A stretch of 34,821 nt of DNA from Acidithiobacillus sp. (GCF_027322205.1 NZ_DAHVHY010000017.1:1-34821), one strand, 5' to 3'; shown: positions 1 to 7,773, counted from the first letter of the stretch. The notes: generated from the sequence alone by a model not told the origin. Translations and numbers: made by a program.

Positions 1-333
1 GGTAAATTCTTTATGGATGCGCGTGCTGCTCTACCGGAAACACCGGTATTGCTGGGTTGCGCGCGTCCGTCCGGCGTGCATCGCTCCATCACCGACACCT
101 ATGCGGTCATGGCGGGACTGAACGGCGTGGCCTTCCCCTCTGATGGCATGCTGGCGCTTGCCAAACATTTGGAACGGGATGTTTTTGTGACACCTTCCTG
201 CTGCTCCATGATTGTTGGTGAAGAAGTCCTGGCACTCGGTGATGAGACGACTACCATGCCCTTGGATTATGTTCCCGTCGCGCCGAAGCGTCGTACACAA
301 CTGCGGGATATCCCGATTGTATTTACGGCTTGA
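1..333 (+). CDS. lipS1: LipS1-type radical SAM lipoyl synthase component (C-terminal part, cut by window edge)
   Basis: Only the last 110 residues are present; the frame is open from base 1 and ends at TGA 331-333. The visible part reads as the C-terminal region of a biotin-synthase-like radical SAM protein: a GCARP turn, a GVAFPSDG segment and a SCCSM double-cysteine motif near residue 67. A paired cysteine here fits LipS1, which with LipS2 inserts the two sulfurs into protein-bound octanoyl groups. The assignment rests mainly on the next three genes (sLpl(AB), lipT-like, lipS2), the set known from sHdr-type sulfur-oxidiser loci. The radical SAM CxxxCxxC motif lies outside the window. Another biotin-synthase-like protein is possible but less likely in this context. 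Confidence 0.75.
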   Translation, partial: GKFFMDARAALPETPVLLGCARPSGVHRSITDTYAVMAGLNGVAFPSDGMLALAKHLERDVFVTPSCCSMIVGEEVLALGDETTTMPLDYVPVAPKRRTQLRDIPIVFTA

Positions 334-369
334 GACGACAGTGCTTTCTCTGGGCTTGATGTTTTCCCG

Positions 370-1452
370 GTGGCTCGCGTTATGACAGCACACGCCTCTG
401 ATGACTGGCTTGTGGTTGATACTGGTCTGCGCCCTGCCGACGAAAATATGGCTTTAGACAAAGCGTTGCTCCTGGCGATGTTGGAAAGCCGGACTCCCAA
501 CATTTTTCGTTTCCTGCGTTTTGAAGAATCCGCGCTGGTCGGTTATCACCAATCACCAGAGCAGGAACTCAACCTGGAGTTTTGCCGTGAACAGGGGATC
601 GCCGTGCAGCGTCGTCTCACCGGCGGCGGCGCACTGATTTTTGATCCCACCCAGATAGGCTGGGAGTTGGTGTGTCGGCGGGACGCACTGCCCCAGGGTG
701 ATATGGCGTCACTGGCACGGAAGATCTGTGAAGCGGCAGCGGCCGGCTTGTCACTTTTGGGGGTGCGCGCGCAGTTTCGTCCGCGCAATGACATTGAAGT
801 GGAAGGGCGAAAGATTTCCGGCACCGGAGGGATTATGGATGGAGACGTGTTGCTGTTTCAGGGCACGGTGCTCGTCGATCTGGATATCCCGCGCATGCTG
901 CGCGTACTGCGCGTGCCATTGGAGAAACTGGACGCCCATGCAGTTTCTTCGGTGGCGGAACGGGTGACCAGCTTGAAAGCCCTGTTGGGTAAGGCGCCGG
1001 AGTTGATGGCAGTGCAGAAAGCCTTGCTGGATGGTTTCCGCGCGCAGTTGGGGCTGTCTTTCGTCGAAGGGGACGTGCCGGATACCATAACCGCGCTATT
1101 GCCGGAGGCATTGGCGGGAGTGCGTGATGCGGAGTGGCTCGGTATCAACCGCCGCGCGCGTGACGCTATGCCGTTGCGTAAAGCGACGTTGCGCGCCCCC
1201 GGTGGCACGCTGCAAGCGGAAATGCTCTGGGATAGCTATGGGAACCGAGTGCGGCAAGTCCGCTTTAGCGGTGACTATTTTATCCAGCCGCGGCGCGCTA
1301 TCGTCGATCTGGAGGCGGCGCTGCGTAATGTCCATCTGAATGACGTGGATGGCATCATTGCGGGATTGTTCGAGAAGCAGGCTGTCGATGGCTTCGGCTT
1401 ACAGCCGGAGCATTTCGCGACGGTATTGCGGATGGCGGCAAAAGACGCGTGA
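370..1452 (+). CDS. sHdr-associated lipoate:protein ligase sLpl(AB)
   Basis: This 360-residue protein has the BPL/LplA catalytic fold: RRLTGGG at residues 81-87, a FDP turn just after it, and the GRKISGTGG loop with the catalytic-type Lys at about 148. The C-terminal third (about 240-345) looks like the LplB accessory domain, so A and B parts are fused, as in sLpl(AB). The enzyme activates lipoate or octanoate with ATP and transfers it to lysine of lipoate-binding proteins of the sulfur-oxidising heterodisulfide reductase system. Two starts are possible: GTG 370 or the in-frame ATG 382; neither has a strong Shine-Dalgarno site. The 3' end overlaps the next gene by 4 bases (GTGA), so they are translationally coupled. 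Substrate specificity is inferred from family and context. Confidence 0.85.
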   Translation: MARVMTAHASDDWLVVDTGLRPADENMALDKALLLAMLESRTPNIFRFLRFEESALVGYHQSPEQELNLEFCREQGIAVQRRLTGGGALIFDPTQIGWELVCRRDALPQGDMASLARKICEAAAAGLSLLGVRAQFRPRNDIEVEGRKISGTGGIMDGDVLLFQGTVLVDLDIPRMLRVLRVPLEKLDAHAVSSVAERVTSLKALLGKAPELMAVQKALLDGFRAQLGLSFVEGDVPDTITALLPEALAGVRDAEWLGINRRARDAMPLRKATLRAPGGTLQAEMLWDSYGNRVRQVRFSGDYFIQPRRAIVDLEAALRNVHLNDVDGIIAGLFEKQAVDGFGLQPEHFATVLRMAAKDA

Positions 1453-2510
1453 ATCCTTTGGCCATAGATGTACTGGTGATTGGTGTTGGTCCGGCCGGCG
1501 CGGCGGCAGCGCGTGCCGCTGCGGGCAAAGGCCTTACGGTGATCTGCGTTGATCGCCGTGCGGAGGTCGGTGTCCCGGTGCAATGCGCCGAGTTTGTCCC
1601 CATGCCGCTCCTGCGTACCGTGCATGAAACGGATTCGCGGGTGCAGGACATAGAAGGGATGTTGACGGTACTGCCGTCCGGGCTACAGCATCACAGCGTC
1701 TTCCCCGGCATGATGATTGACCGGGCACGTTTTGATCAGGGCCTGGTAAAACTGGCGCAGGCGGCGGGCGCGCAGGTGGAAATGCGTTGCCAATTCCTCG
1801 CCTGGGATGGCGCAGTGGCCCGCTTGCGGCGCGGTACAGATGAAGAGTTCACGGTGCGTCCCCGCTTGCTGGTTGGCGCCGATGGGCCGCACAGCCTGGT
1901 GGCGGAGGCGGTGGGCTTGCCGCATCAACAGGTCGTTTATACCCGTCAATATACGGTGCCGCTGCTGCGCCCCTATGCGGATACGGATATTTTCCTCTCG
2001 GATGCCTTTCCTGGCGGCTATGGCTGGTTGTTCCCCCGCGGGCCGGTGGCTAATCTCGGACTGGGGGCGGATCGGCGTTTTGAGGACAATCTTAAATTGC
2101 CGCTGGAGCAGTTGCATCGGCAGATGGTGGAGCGCGGCATCGTCGGCGAATCAGTCCTCGGGCGTACCGGCGGCGCGATCCCCGTAGGCGGTATTCGGCC
2201 CATGGTGCATGGCAACGTGGTGCTTGCCGGAGATGCGGCCGGGCTGACCCACCCCATTACCGGGGCGGGCATCCCCGCGGCGGTAATCAGTGGTGAGGGC
2301 GGAGGATCGGCAGCCGCTGATTACCTGGCGGGTGATGAGGACGCATTAGAGAGCTACGCAGAAGATATGCAGGATCAGTTTGGTCCGGCCCTGGCGCGGG
2401 CTGTGCAGCGTAGAAAATCTTTGGAGGCCGTCTGGCGTCAGCCTGCGGCCCGGGAAGACAGGGTGATGCGATCCGGTTGGATTGCCTTTGATGAATACTT
2501 TGCCGCTTAA
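1449..2510 (+). CDS. lipT: FAD-dependent oxidoreductase of the geranylgeranyl-reductase family (LipT-like)
   Basis: The 353-residue protein starts with a classic Rossmann FAD-binding motif, GVGPAGAAAA near residues 12-21, followed by an acidic/basic strand end (VDRR). A second flavin motif, AGDAAGLTHPITGAGI, lies near residues 257-272. This is the geranylgeranyl reductase / digeranylgeranylglycerophospholipid reductase family, but the gene sits between sLpl(AB) and lipS2 with GTGA overlap upstream. That position matches LipT, the flavoprotein proposed to supply electrons to the LipS1/LipS2 radical SAM enzymes. A role in lipid or chlorophyll-type reduction is therefore unlikely here. Start GTG 1449 is set by the overlap with the preceding stop. 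The electron-donor role is family knowledge, not visible in the sequence. Confidence 0.78.
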   Translation: MNPLAIDVLVIGVGPAGAAAARAAAGKGLTVICVDRRAEVGVPVQCAEFVPMPLLRTVHETDSRVQDIEGMLTVLPSGLQHHSVFPGMMIDRARFDQGLVKLAQAAGAQVEMRCQFLAWDGAVARLRRGTDEEFTVRPRLLVGADGPHSLVAEAVGLPHQQVVYTRQYTVPLLRPYADTDIFLSDAFPGGYGWLFPRGPVANLGLGADRRFEDNLKLPLEQLHRQMVERGIVGESVLGRTGGAIPVGGIRPMVHGNVVLAGDAAGLTHPITGAGIPAAVISGEGGGSAAADYLAGDEDALESYAEDMQDQFGPALARAVQRRKSLEAVWRQPAAREDRVMRSGWIAFDEYFAA

Positions 2511-2534
2511 GGCGGAATGACAGGAGGAACTTCC

Positions 2535-3671
2535 ATGAGTGCGGTAGCGCAAGAAAATTCTCAGACCTTGAACTTTTATCGCCCGGATTATTTCGTCAAA
2601 ACGCCGACGATGCGGTCGCCGGAATATGTGCAGTTAAGCACCGCGGCGGCGATTACGTTGGGTCTGGTGCCCGGGGTGATGCACCGTACCTCCTGTACCA
2701 ATTGCCTGAACCTGTTGATGACTTATCCGGAAGGTTGTCGTGCCAACTGCACCTACTGTGGTCTGGCCCGGCATCGTGAAGAGAGTCGTGATTATGCGGA
2801 TCGCAACTTCATCCGGGTGGACTGGCCGACGGTGCGCGTGGATGAAATGCTCGAACGTATCGCCCAGAACAGTGACAAGGGCCAGTTCCAGCGCATGTGC
2901 ATCAGTATGATCACCCATCCCGATTCTGACCATGATACGCAAGTCATGCTGAAGCGCTGGATGGAAGTGGCGCCCCATATTCCCGTCTCCATTCTTTCCA
3001 ACCCGACCACCATGGAGAAGCAGGATCTCATCGACCTCAAGGCGATGGGTGCCGACATTTTTACCGTCGCACTGGACGCTGTAACCCCGGAAATCTTTGA
3101 GCGCACCCGTGGCAAGACCGTGCAAAGCCCTCATTCCTGGGATAAGTACTGGCAGACCATCGAATGGGCGGCGGAAATTTACGGACCGGAGAAATTCGGC
3201 GCGCACCTGATCTGCGGCATGGGCGAGACGGAACAGGAAATCCTCGCCGTCTGTCAGCAGATGAAGGACATGGGTGGGCATAACCACATGTTCGCCTTCT
3301 TCCCCGAGAAGGGTTCCATGATGGAGGATTGGGATGCCGTGCCGCAGGATCACTGGCGCCGGGTGCAGTTGGGCCGCTTCCTGATCGATTATGCCGGTGG
3401 CCGTTACGAAGATATGGGCTTTGACGCCCATGGCCGGGTCGAAGACTTCGGATACCCGCAGGCCGAGTTGGAAGACATTATCAATTCCGGCAAGCCCTTC
3501 CAGACCTCCGGTTGCCCTGGGAAGGATGATGAAGAAGTCAGCGCCTGTAACCGGCCTTATGGGGATTCCTCGCCTTCGGACATTCGCTCCTTTCCTTTCG
3601 TGCTGAACAAGGAAGATGTGGAGATCGTGCGGCGCCAGATGCGCTTGCAGGATTTGCAGTTTTTGGGCTAG
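2535..3671 (+). CDS. lipS2: LipS2-type radical SAM lipoyl synthase component
   Basis: The radical SAM signature CRANCTYC (CxxxCxxC) is present near residue 72, preceded by another pair, TSCTNC. A C-terminal group (SGCPGKDDEE...ACNRP) is consistent with an auxiliary cluster or sulfur-donor site. The protein has 378 residues from ATG 2535. This start is preferred over ATG 2517 because a perfect AGGAGG lies at 2522-2527, 7 bases upstream. LipS2 works with LipS1 to insert sulfur into protein-bound octanoyl chains, a replacement for LipA. It is the last gene of the lip group; a strong terminator follows at 3720-3739. The biotin-synthase label often given to such proteins does not fit the neighbourhood. 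Confidence 0.85.
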   Translation: MSAVAQENSQTLNFYRPDYFVKTPTMRSPEYVQLSTAAAITLGLVPGVMHRTSCTNCLNLLMTYPEGCRANCTYCGLARHREESRDYADRNFIRVDWPTVRVDEMLERIAQNSDKGQFQRMCISMITHPDSDHDTQVMLKRWMEVAPHIPVSILSNPTTMEKQDLIDLKAMGADIFTVALDAVTPEIFERTRGKTVQSPHSWDKYWQTIEWAAEIYGPEKFGAHLICGMGETEQEILAVCQQMKDMGGHNHMFAFFPEKGSMMEDWDAVPQDHWRRVQLGRFLIDYAGGRYEDMGFDAHGRVEDFGYPQAELEDIINSGKPFQTSGCPGKDDEEVSACNRPYGDSSPSDIRSFPFVLNKEDVEIVRRQMRLQDLQFLG

Positions 3672-3719
3672 CGTTAAAATTTCGCGCTGAATGGGGGCGC
3701 ATCATGTAATGTGCATATA

Positions 3720-3739
3720 GGGGCTTCGGCCCCTTTTTT
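3720..3739 (+). terminator. Rho-independent terminator of the lip operon
   Basis: A 5-bp GC stem GGGGC/GCCCC closes a stable TTCG tetraloop and is followed by six T. It lies 48 bases after the lipS2 stop and separates the GC-rich lip operon from the AT-rich region before the FadL-type gene. Confidence 0.9.
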
Positions 3740-3918
3740 GTTGGAGTGTTATATTTTTTCTTATGGGTTTTTATAATATTTATTGTTGCTAATAAACCAA
3801 TATTTTATGGGTTGATAAAAGGATTAAAAAATTGATAGAACTAAGGGCTTGCAACGTTGTTCCGGTTCCGACACAATCACCGTGTCATTAGCGACACAAC
3901 TGGGGACGGAGAATTCAA
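3740..3918 (+). promoter_or_regulatory. AT-rich leader/promoter region of the FadL-type gene
   Basis: This 179-bp gap is strikingly AT-rich at 3745-3845 compared with its neighbours. It holds two TTGATA copies 20 bases apart (3812-3817 and 3832-3837); the first could be a -35 with GATAGA (3834-3839) as a weak -10. Downstream are a CAACGTTG palindrome (3852-3859), an inverted repeat GACAC/GTGTC (3870-3874 and 3882-3886) and a further GACAC copy (3893-3897). These look like regulator sites, but which regulator is unknown. CGGAGA at 3907-3912 serves as ribosome binding site for ATG 3919. Confidence 0.4.
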
Positions 3919-5253
3919 ATGAAAAAATCACGGATTTTAGGAATTGCGGTTGGCGCGACGTTGGCGATGGGCCTGTCGGCCAGTGCATTTGCAACAGATG
4001 GTTATCAGTTGATTGGTATTGGGCAGTATGCCATGGGCATGGCGGGTGCCGTTGTTGCGGCTCCCGATGATCCTCTGTCTGCGGCCATGAGCAACCCGGC
4101 CGGGTTGGCGTTGTTGACTCCGCAGGCGGCGTTCTCGGCGGAGATTTTTAATCCAACCCGTAAAACTAATTTTGGTTCCGGCGAGATTGGTAGTCACAGT
4201 AATGTCTACGGTGTGCCGGCCATTGGTTGGGTGGCACCGGCATTTGGTGACGGTATCGTTTTTGGTGGTGGTGTTTATGGTACCTCTGGCCTGGGGGTGA
4301 ATTATGTTCAGCCTAACGTAAATGGTCCTGCATTCGATATGCGTGCCACTCCACCCGCACAGGGGTTTGCACCGGGTACGATCAATGCGTATAGCAGCAT
4401 TACATTTATGCAAATGGCCCCTTCTCTTGCGATGAAAGTGAATAGCCATTTGGCAGTGGGCGCGTCTTTGAATATTGCTGCGGAGCAGGGGTCTTTTCTT
4501 CAGTCGTTTACGCCAAATAACAATGCCTTTTTTGCAAGGCAGTCGAACGCGTATTATGTTGGCGGAGGTTTGAACCTGGCTTCGCCATCATGGGCCTATG
4601 GTGTAGGTGTGACTTTGGGTGCTCTGTACAAGGTGAACGATATGGTGACGCTGGGTGCTACTTACAAGTCACCTGTAATATTCACGCCAATGACATGGCA
4701 AGAATCTGGCGAGGTTGGTCCCGGAAATGTGCAAGGGGGAGCTGGACAATATAGTGGGCATTTGAATTACCCACAGCAGATTGCTTTGGGCTTGGCCATC
4801 CGGCCTATTCCTCAGTGGTTAATTAGCGTGGAAGGGCAGTGGATAAACTGGCACGCTACCATGAATAACTTTACCATCTACGGACCTTGGAATGGGCAGT
4901 CGAGTGTTGCCTTACCTATGCATTGGAGTAACCAGTGGGTAGCTAATATTGGTACTCAATATGATCTTACCAACTGGCTACAGGTGCGGGCAGGTTATAC
5001 CTATGGTACTAATCCGATCAGTAGTGGCAATATAGCGAATAACCTGATTTTCCCAGCGGTGGTAACGAATGCAGTTACGTTTGGTGCTACGCAGAAGCTG
5101 GGTATGGGATGGAAGCTCACGGAGGCGTATATGCATGCTTTTGCTAATACAGTCAACGGACCTGTCGGCTCCTCACCCTTCTTTGGGGCAGCCCCGGCCA
5201 GCGCCACCCTCGCCGAAAATTCCTACGGCCTTCAGGTCGGTTACGACTTCTAA
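3919..5253 (+). CDS. FadL/TodX (OmpP1) family outer-membrane channel
   Basis: The 444-residue protein has a clear signal peptide (basic MKKSR start, hydrophobic core, cleavage after about residue 25, ASAFA). The mature protein begins with a family-typical hatch region: a DGYQLIGIGQYAMGMAGA-like Gly-rich stretch and DDPLSAAMSNPAGLALL. The rest is alternating beta-barrel sequence that ends in aromatic YDF. FadL/TodX channels carry hydrophobic compounds across the outer membrane; the substrate here is unknown. In a sulfur oxidiser, a link to hydrophobic sulfur compounds is speculation. Codon and base use are AT-richer than in the flanking genes. The gene is monocistronic, between two terminators. 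Confidence 0.85.
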   Translation: MKKSRILGIAVGATLAMGLSASAFATDGYQLIGIGQYAMGMAGAVVAAPDDPLSAAMSNPAGLALLTPQAAFSAEIFNPTRKTNFGSGEIGSHSNVYGVPAIGWVAPAFGDGIVFGGGVYGTSGLGVNYVQPNVNGPAFDMRATPPAQGFAPGTINAYSSITFMQMAPSLAMKVNSHLAVGASLNIAAEQGSFLQSFTPNNNAFFARQSNAYYVGGGLNLASPSWAYGVGVTLGALYKVNDMVTLGATYKSPVIFTPMTWQESGEVGPGNVQGGAGQYSGHLNYPQQIALGLAIRPIPQWLISVEGQWINWHATMNNFTIYGPWNGQSSVALPMHWSNQWVANIGTQYDLTNWLQVRAGYTYGTNPISSGNIANNLIFPAVVTNAVTFGATQKLGMGWKLTEAYMHAFANTVNGPVGSSPFFGAAPASATLAENSYGLQVGYDF

Positions 5254-5276
5254 AAAATCCCTCCTCAGGGTATGCG

Positions 5277-5302
5277 GGAGACGGGCAACCGTCTCCTTTT
5301 TT
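5277..5302 (+). terminator. Rho-independent terminator after the FadL-type gene
   Basis: A perfect 8-bp stem GGAGACGG/CCGTCTCC with a GCAA tetraloop is followed by six T. It starts 24 bases after the stop codon. Confidence 0.92.
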
Positions 5303-5369
5303 GTGGGCGTCTTGCATGGGGAGGGGGTTTTGGGGGAATATATAGCCGACCGTATTGCTAGGGATTGTC

Positions 5370-5780
5370 ATGAAGTCGATACCGATTACCGATGTGAGCA
5401 GCCTGAAAAATGAGCTGAAAAAGTACAAGATGGGGAAGAAGCTGGAGATTCCCCGGTTCAATCAACTGGCGCGCATGGCTTACATGGGGCGACTGGTGAT
5501 GACGCCGCTGGACCCGGAAGACTCCTCTTGCAAGTCTTTTTTGGTGCATATTCAGGAGCCGCAAGGACTGGCGGCGCATTTCATCGAGCTGGACGAGGAC
5601 CTGCAGGATACCATTCTGATCCTCGACAGTGAGCAGTCCATGGCCATGGCAGGGATCATGCAGGCGGGCGTGGAAGAGCGGATGCGCTGGCACCAGGCCC
5701 TCAATGAGCGCGACTTTTATTTTTCGGCTTTTTATCGGCCGAAGGATAAAGAGACGCAAGCGGAGACCACGGAGAGCTGA
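5370..5780 (+). CDS. conserved-looking protein of unknown function
   Basis: This 136-residue soluble protein has no signal peptide or membrane segment and I do not recognise a family. The N-terminus is Lys-rich (KNELKKYKMGKK), followed by mixed alpha/beta sequence and an acidic, Met-rich helix around the EQSMAMAGIM segment. ATG 5370 is preferred over TTG 5355 because AGGGA at 5360-5364 is a usable ribosome binding site 5 bases upstream. It is 42 bases ahead of a divergent lipoate-ligase-like gene and probably shares its transcript, so a helper role in lipoate transfer is possible but unproven. Confidence 0.7.
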   Translation: MKSIPITDVSSLKNELKKYKMGKKLEIPRFNQLARMAYMGRLVMTPLDPEDSSCKSFLVHIQEPQGLAAHFIELDEDLQDTILILDSEQSMAMAGIMQAGVEERMRWHQALNERDFYFSAFYRPKDKETQAETTES

Positions 5781-5822
5781 TGAGCGCGGGTTGATCGCTT
5801 CGGTCGGTTGCATTTGCAGGTG

Positions 5823-6830
5823 ATGCGAATCCGCTTGATCCATCTGGGGACTCTGGCTCCGGAGGCGCTGCACCGCGCCTATGTCGGCTTGGCGGAGGCG
5901 CAGGGTGAGCAGGATGTGCCCATTCTGCTGTTGGCGCAGTCTGGCGCCCATCTGAGTCTGGGAGCCGCGCAGGGGCTGGCTGCGGAGCTGGATCGATCGG
6001 CTTGCGAGCGGCTGAGGATTCCGGTGGTGCAACGAGCCTTGGGTGGTGGTCTGGTCTGGGTAGATCCTGGTCAACTGAATTATTTCTTTATCTTTCCCGC
6101 TGCTGCAGGAATATGTCGCGCGCCTGAGTTGTTCGCTCTGATTGCCCCTTGGGTGATTGCTGTGCATGCGTATTTCGGCCTGAAAGTGGAGCCAAGGGAA
6201 GGGCATGATTTCTGGTATCAAGGGCGCAAGATCGGCGGTACCGGGGCCGCGACCATCAGGCACAGTCTGGTGCTGGGCGGCAGCTTCATCCTGGAGGCGC
6301 AGTGGGCGTCCTTTGTGGACTGCGTGGCAGCGCCTTCGGCGGGTTTTCGCACATGGCTGTTAGAGGCGTTGCAGGAAGGGCTGTGTAGCTGGTCGCAGTT
6401 GCTGGACAGGGTAGTGGAGCCAGGTGTGGTGCTGGCAGCCTGTCCGATGTTGCTGCAGGCTGCAGGCTATGACCTGACCCTCCCGACAGAGCCTACGGAG
6501 GCAGAACGGTATGCGATGGGTCAGGCGGAGCTGGACGACATGGACTGGGATCAGCCGCTCCGTCGTCGGGTGCGCGCCGGTATCAAACTCAAAGCGGGAG
6601 CTTTTCTGACGGAGCGGCACTGGCCGGAGGGCGACTGGTTGCGGGTGTGGACGGAGAATGGTGCCTTTCGGCGTGTCGCGGGTTCGGCCTGGTCGGTGGG
6701 GCAGGGGACCCGGTTAATAGGTCTGCAGCCTGATTCTGTTCAGCTTGGTGAACAGTTGCGAGAAATTGTCGGCAAAGAGGCTTCGCTCTGGGGTGAACGA
6801 CTGTTAGAAACGGCGGTCTGGGCGGATTGA
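5823..6830 (+). CDS. second, divergent lipoate-protein-ligase-fold (BPL/LPL) protein
   Basis: The 335-residue protein carries recognisable LplA-like elements: QRALGGGLVWVDPG near residues 70-83, where ligases have RRxSGGG, and GRKIGGTGA with the Lys at about 136. The first Arg of the RR pair is replaced by Gln, and the region after GGG differs from sLpl(AB). The C-terminal part (about 190-335) is long and not obviously LplB. It could be a lipoate or octanoate ligase, or an amidotransferase moving lipoyl groups between carriers. Starts are uncertain: TTG 5808, GTG 5820 and ATG 5823 are in frame and none has a clear ribosome binding site; ATG was chosen. It lies 2 kb after the lip operon and between two unknown genes. 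Confidence 0.75.
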   Translation: MRIRLIHLGTLAPEALHRAYVGLAEAQGEQDVPILLLAQSGAHLSLGAAQGLAAELDRSACERLRIPVVQRALGGGLVWVDPGQLNYFFIFPAAAGICRAPELFALIAPWVIAVHAYFGLKVEPREGHDFWYQGRKIGGTGAATIRHSLVLGGSFILEAQWASFVDCVAAPSAGFRTWLLEALQEGLCSWSQLLDRVVEPGVVLAACPMLLQAAGYDLTLPTEPTEAERYAMGQAELDDMDWDQPLRRRVRAGIKLKAGAFLTERHWPEGDWLRVWTENGAFRRVAGSAWSVGQGTRLIGLQPDSVQLGEQLREIVGKEASLWGERLLETAVWAD

Positions 6831-6888
6831 GCCCGTCGGTGCTGGCGGCTTGTTCCCAATCAATAGCAATGTAATTGGAGGTGGCCTG

Positions 6889-7266
6889 GTGCCCAGTATC
6901 AGCGATCGGATGCGCAAGCGTTTTATTCTCATGGCGAGTGATCCGGAACTACGCACGGCGGTTGTGATGACGACGCCCGAAGGCTGGGAGATGACGGCGG
7001 CGACGGACTTGGACGACCTCGGCGATTGGCAGGAAGTCCTGCTGCATCGTTTTATGCTGCTCAATCTGGATGATCCGGAGATTGAGGATCCTATTGAGCT
7101 GATTGACACCTTGCGGCGGGAATTTCAGTTGAATATTGCGATATTTTGTCTGGGCGGGAGCCAGGAGCGGCGGGATGCAGCGCGTTCGGCACGAGCGGAT
7201 CGTTTTTTTGACCGGGATGCAGGTTTGCTGCGTTTGCCGGAATTTTTTGCCCAGTTTGGCTGGTAG
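6889..7266 (+). CDS. small protein of unknown function
   Basis: This 125-residue acidic soluble protein has no recognised family, signal or membrane segment. The sequence suggests an alpha/beta fold: an N-terminal helix (SDRMRKRFILMAS), a strand pair around AVVMTTPEGWEMTAA, an acidic stretch DDLGDWQ and a C-terminal RxDRFFDRD segment. GTG 6889 is chosen because GGAGGT at 6877-6882 lies 6 bases upstream; the upstream ATG 6850 has no such site. It follows the second lipoate-ligase-like gene by 58 bases, so the two are likely co-transcribed. A partner role is inference only. Confidence 0.65.
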   Translation: MPSISDRMRKRFILMASDPELRTAVVMTTPEGWEMTAATDLDDLGDWQEVLLHRFMLLNLDDPEIEDPIELIDTLRREFQLNIAIFCLGGSQERRDAARSARADRFFDRDAGLLRLPEFFAQFGW

Positions 7267-7323
7267 ATGCCGGAGTACCGCTCATCGGCCGGAGAGCTGA
7301 TGAGCGCGGTCAGCTACGCAGTG

Positions 7324-7647
7324 TCAGCCGACTTTGGCGTGGGCCTCGGTGTCCAGCAGCAGATTGTGGCTTTCGCTCTGGCCGTCGGCGCTGACGGTGA
7401 GAGTGGCGATACGGATGCCGGCGTCCTTGAAGGTGATTTCGTAGGAGAAAATGCCGGGCAATTCGAGGCTGGCTTCTTTCAGGGTCTTGCCTTCGCAGGC
7501 GACGCTGATCTTGGCGCTGCCTTTGCCTTCCAGCATGGCCTGAATCCGGAAAGGATGGCCGGCGACACGGCGATAGACTTGCGGGTCGCGGTTGGCGTTG
7601 TATTGCAGGTTGTTGAGTTTGATCATTTTGATCAGATTCGTGCTCAT
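7324..7647 (-). CDS. small beta-rich protein of unknown function
   Basis: The 107-residue product has no signal peptide. After residue 40 the pattern is alternating hydrophobic beta strands (SAKISVACEG, GIFSYEITFKD, IRIATLTVSADG) of the kind seen in Ig-like or E-set domains; the SoxZ-like fold was considered, but no family motif is visible. Start ATG 7647 has AAGGGG about 7 bases upstream on the minus strand. It is transcribed divergently from the CbbQ/CbbO-type operon and converges with the plus-strand unknown gene ending at 7266. No function can be stated. Confidence 0.65.
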   Translation of the reverse strand: MSTNLIKMIKLNNLQYNANRDPQVYRRVAGHPFRIQAMLEGKGSAKISVACEGKTLKEASLELPGIFSYEITFKDAGIRIATLTVSADGQSESHNLLLDTEAHAKVG

Positions 7648-7773
7648 GATAGCCCCTTCTTAATCGCACTATAAAATGAATTGTACACGCATTCAGCTAA
7701 AACGCTCTTATCCTAGACGAAAATCGCCCGGAGTGATAGCGGGGCGCGACCGTGAAGCCCATCAGGAGTGATG
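7648..7773. promoter_or_regulatory. divergent intergenic region, promoters expected on both strands
   Basis: The minus-strand gene at 7647 and the plus-strand operon at 7774 diverge from these 126 bases. A TATAGT-like -10 lies on the minus strand at about 7669-7674, and AGGAG at 7764-7768 is the ribosome binding site for ATG 7774. No convincing -35 was found for either direction. Confidence 0.4.

Noticed and set aside
2634-3431. 265-codon open frame on the minus strand
   Set aside because: It is antisense to lipS2, which has radical SAM cysteines and a perfect ribosome binding site.
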